Below are positions 20,565 through 20,924 of a stretch of DNA of 20,924 nt, piece by piece. The notes below the pieces were generated by a model that was not told the origin of the DNA, ran no database searches, and worked only from the letters and a program-made list of their open reading frames with translations. Position 1 is the first letter of the stretch, and every line of letters begins with the position of its first letter. Both the position numbers and the translations under genes were made by a program. Source of the stretch: a virus; the IMG/VR virus record IMGVR_UViG_3300025073_000182, positions 1-20,924 of that record; one strand, 5' to 3'.

Positions 20565-20924
20565 ATGATACCAATCAAAGCCCCTGAATATATGCGCCCA
20601 TTCCCCGACCCGTCGCTTGACGGTCGCGTTAAGATATCCCCCAAGGATTATGATCAAGTACGCCGTGATTATAATGATCTGCATTCGTACGCTAAGGTCG
20701 CTAACGTGTGGCATGTTTCCAAGGGGACGATTATCAACATCTGTCGCCCTGATCTGTATCATGCCAAGCAACAGAAGCGATACGCCATGCACGTGTGGCG
20801 TGATTACTACACCACGGAAGCCAATCGTTTGGCTCAGCGTGCCCATCGTGCCAAGAAGCGTTCCTTGAACCTTCTTAACAAGCCCAAAGCCCCTTGTGTT
20901 GTTTGCTATAAGCCTCTCGACCAG
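20565..20924 (+). CDS. Partial HTH protein
   Basis: ATG 20565 (CCTTATG) opens a frame of 120 codons without a stop to the right edge, so the C-terminus is missing. The start is 'MIPIKAPEYMRPFPDPSLDG'. Residues ~39-63 ('LHSYAKVANVWHVSKGTIIN', then 'ICRPD') look like an HTH of the 'sy..vA..w.VS..tI..i' type, and residues 68-102 are strongly basic and helical. A CxxC near the edge (Cys111, Cys114) may begin a zinc-binding part. It is separated from the early cassette by a terminator and an inverted repeat, so it probably has its own control. A phage regulator or nuclease-type protein is possible. Confidence 0.75.
   Translation, partial: MIPIKAPEYMRPFPDPSLDGRVKISPKDYDQVRRDYNDLHSYAKVANVWHVSKGTIINICRPDLYHAKQQKRYAMHVWRDYYTTEANRLAQRAHRAKKRSLNLLNKPKAPCVVCYKPLDQ

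Noticed and set aside
20529-20846. Minus-strand 105-aa ORF with hydrophobic segments
   Set aside because: It is antisense to the partial HTH gene and overlaps the inverted repeat; the plus frame has clear domain content.

Overview
The window is part of a tailed double-stranded DNA bacteriophage or prophage (Caudoviricetes). TerL, portal, scaffold-like, decoration and capsid-like genes lie in packaging order, and no bacterial housekeeping gene or tRNA is seen. The standard code fits every gene. The host cannot be named. The promoters I can find are sigma70-like, but no gene has a clear Shine-Dalgarno sequence. All 33 start codons I assign have T immediately before the ATG (UAUG), which points to a host or phage with SD-independent initiation.

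Layout. Positions 1-17069 are one long leftward (minus-strand) late block. In transcription order it holds: a TerS candidate, TerL, portal, a 118-aa unknown, a scaffold-like protein, two unknowns, a structured intergenic region, a decoration protein, the major capsid protein, a beta-helix virion protein, a protein with an 'HGL..TGD' beta module, a long coiled coil, a small virion protein, two LamG-like paralogues and a beta-helix spike. A lysis-like cassette follows: a one-TM coiled-coil protein, a 37-aa basic peptide, a papain-like cysteine peptidase and a two-TM holin-like protein. A 25-aa Glu/Val peptide and a partial adaptor-like gene run off the left edge. No tape-measure or tail-tube gene is in the window, so tail type is undecided.

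Positions 17070-17183 hold a divergent promoter pair. The rightward side starts with an HNH endonuclease whose codon use is unlike its neighbours. About 830 bases without a convincing gene follow (17715-18547), holding a terminator, several inverted repeats, five GGACTAGCA copies plus one inverted copy, a poly-T hairpin and a 55-nt near-perfect palindrome. This is the best candidate for a replication origin or the main early control region.

From 18548 to 20426 a compact rightward cassette carries nine small genes with gaps of 5-15 nt, typical of phage early accessory genes. A terminator at 20466-20499 closes it. A new HTH-protein gene starts at 20565 and runs off the right edge.

The late block builds the capsid, packages DNA, decorates the virion with carbohydrate-binding-type folds and lyses the cell. 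The small rightward genes probably act early. The least explained parts are the UAUG start rule, the structured leader before the capsid genes, the repeat-rich region 17.7-18.5 kb, and the tightly coupled small genes in the lysis area.
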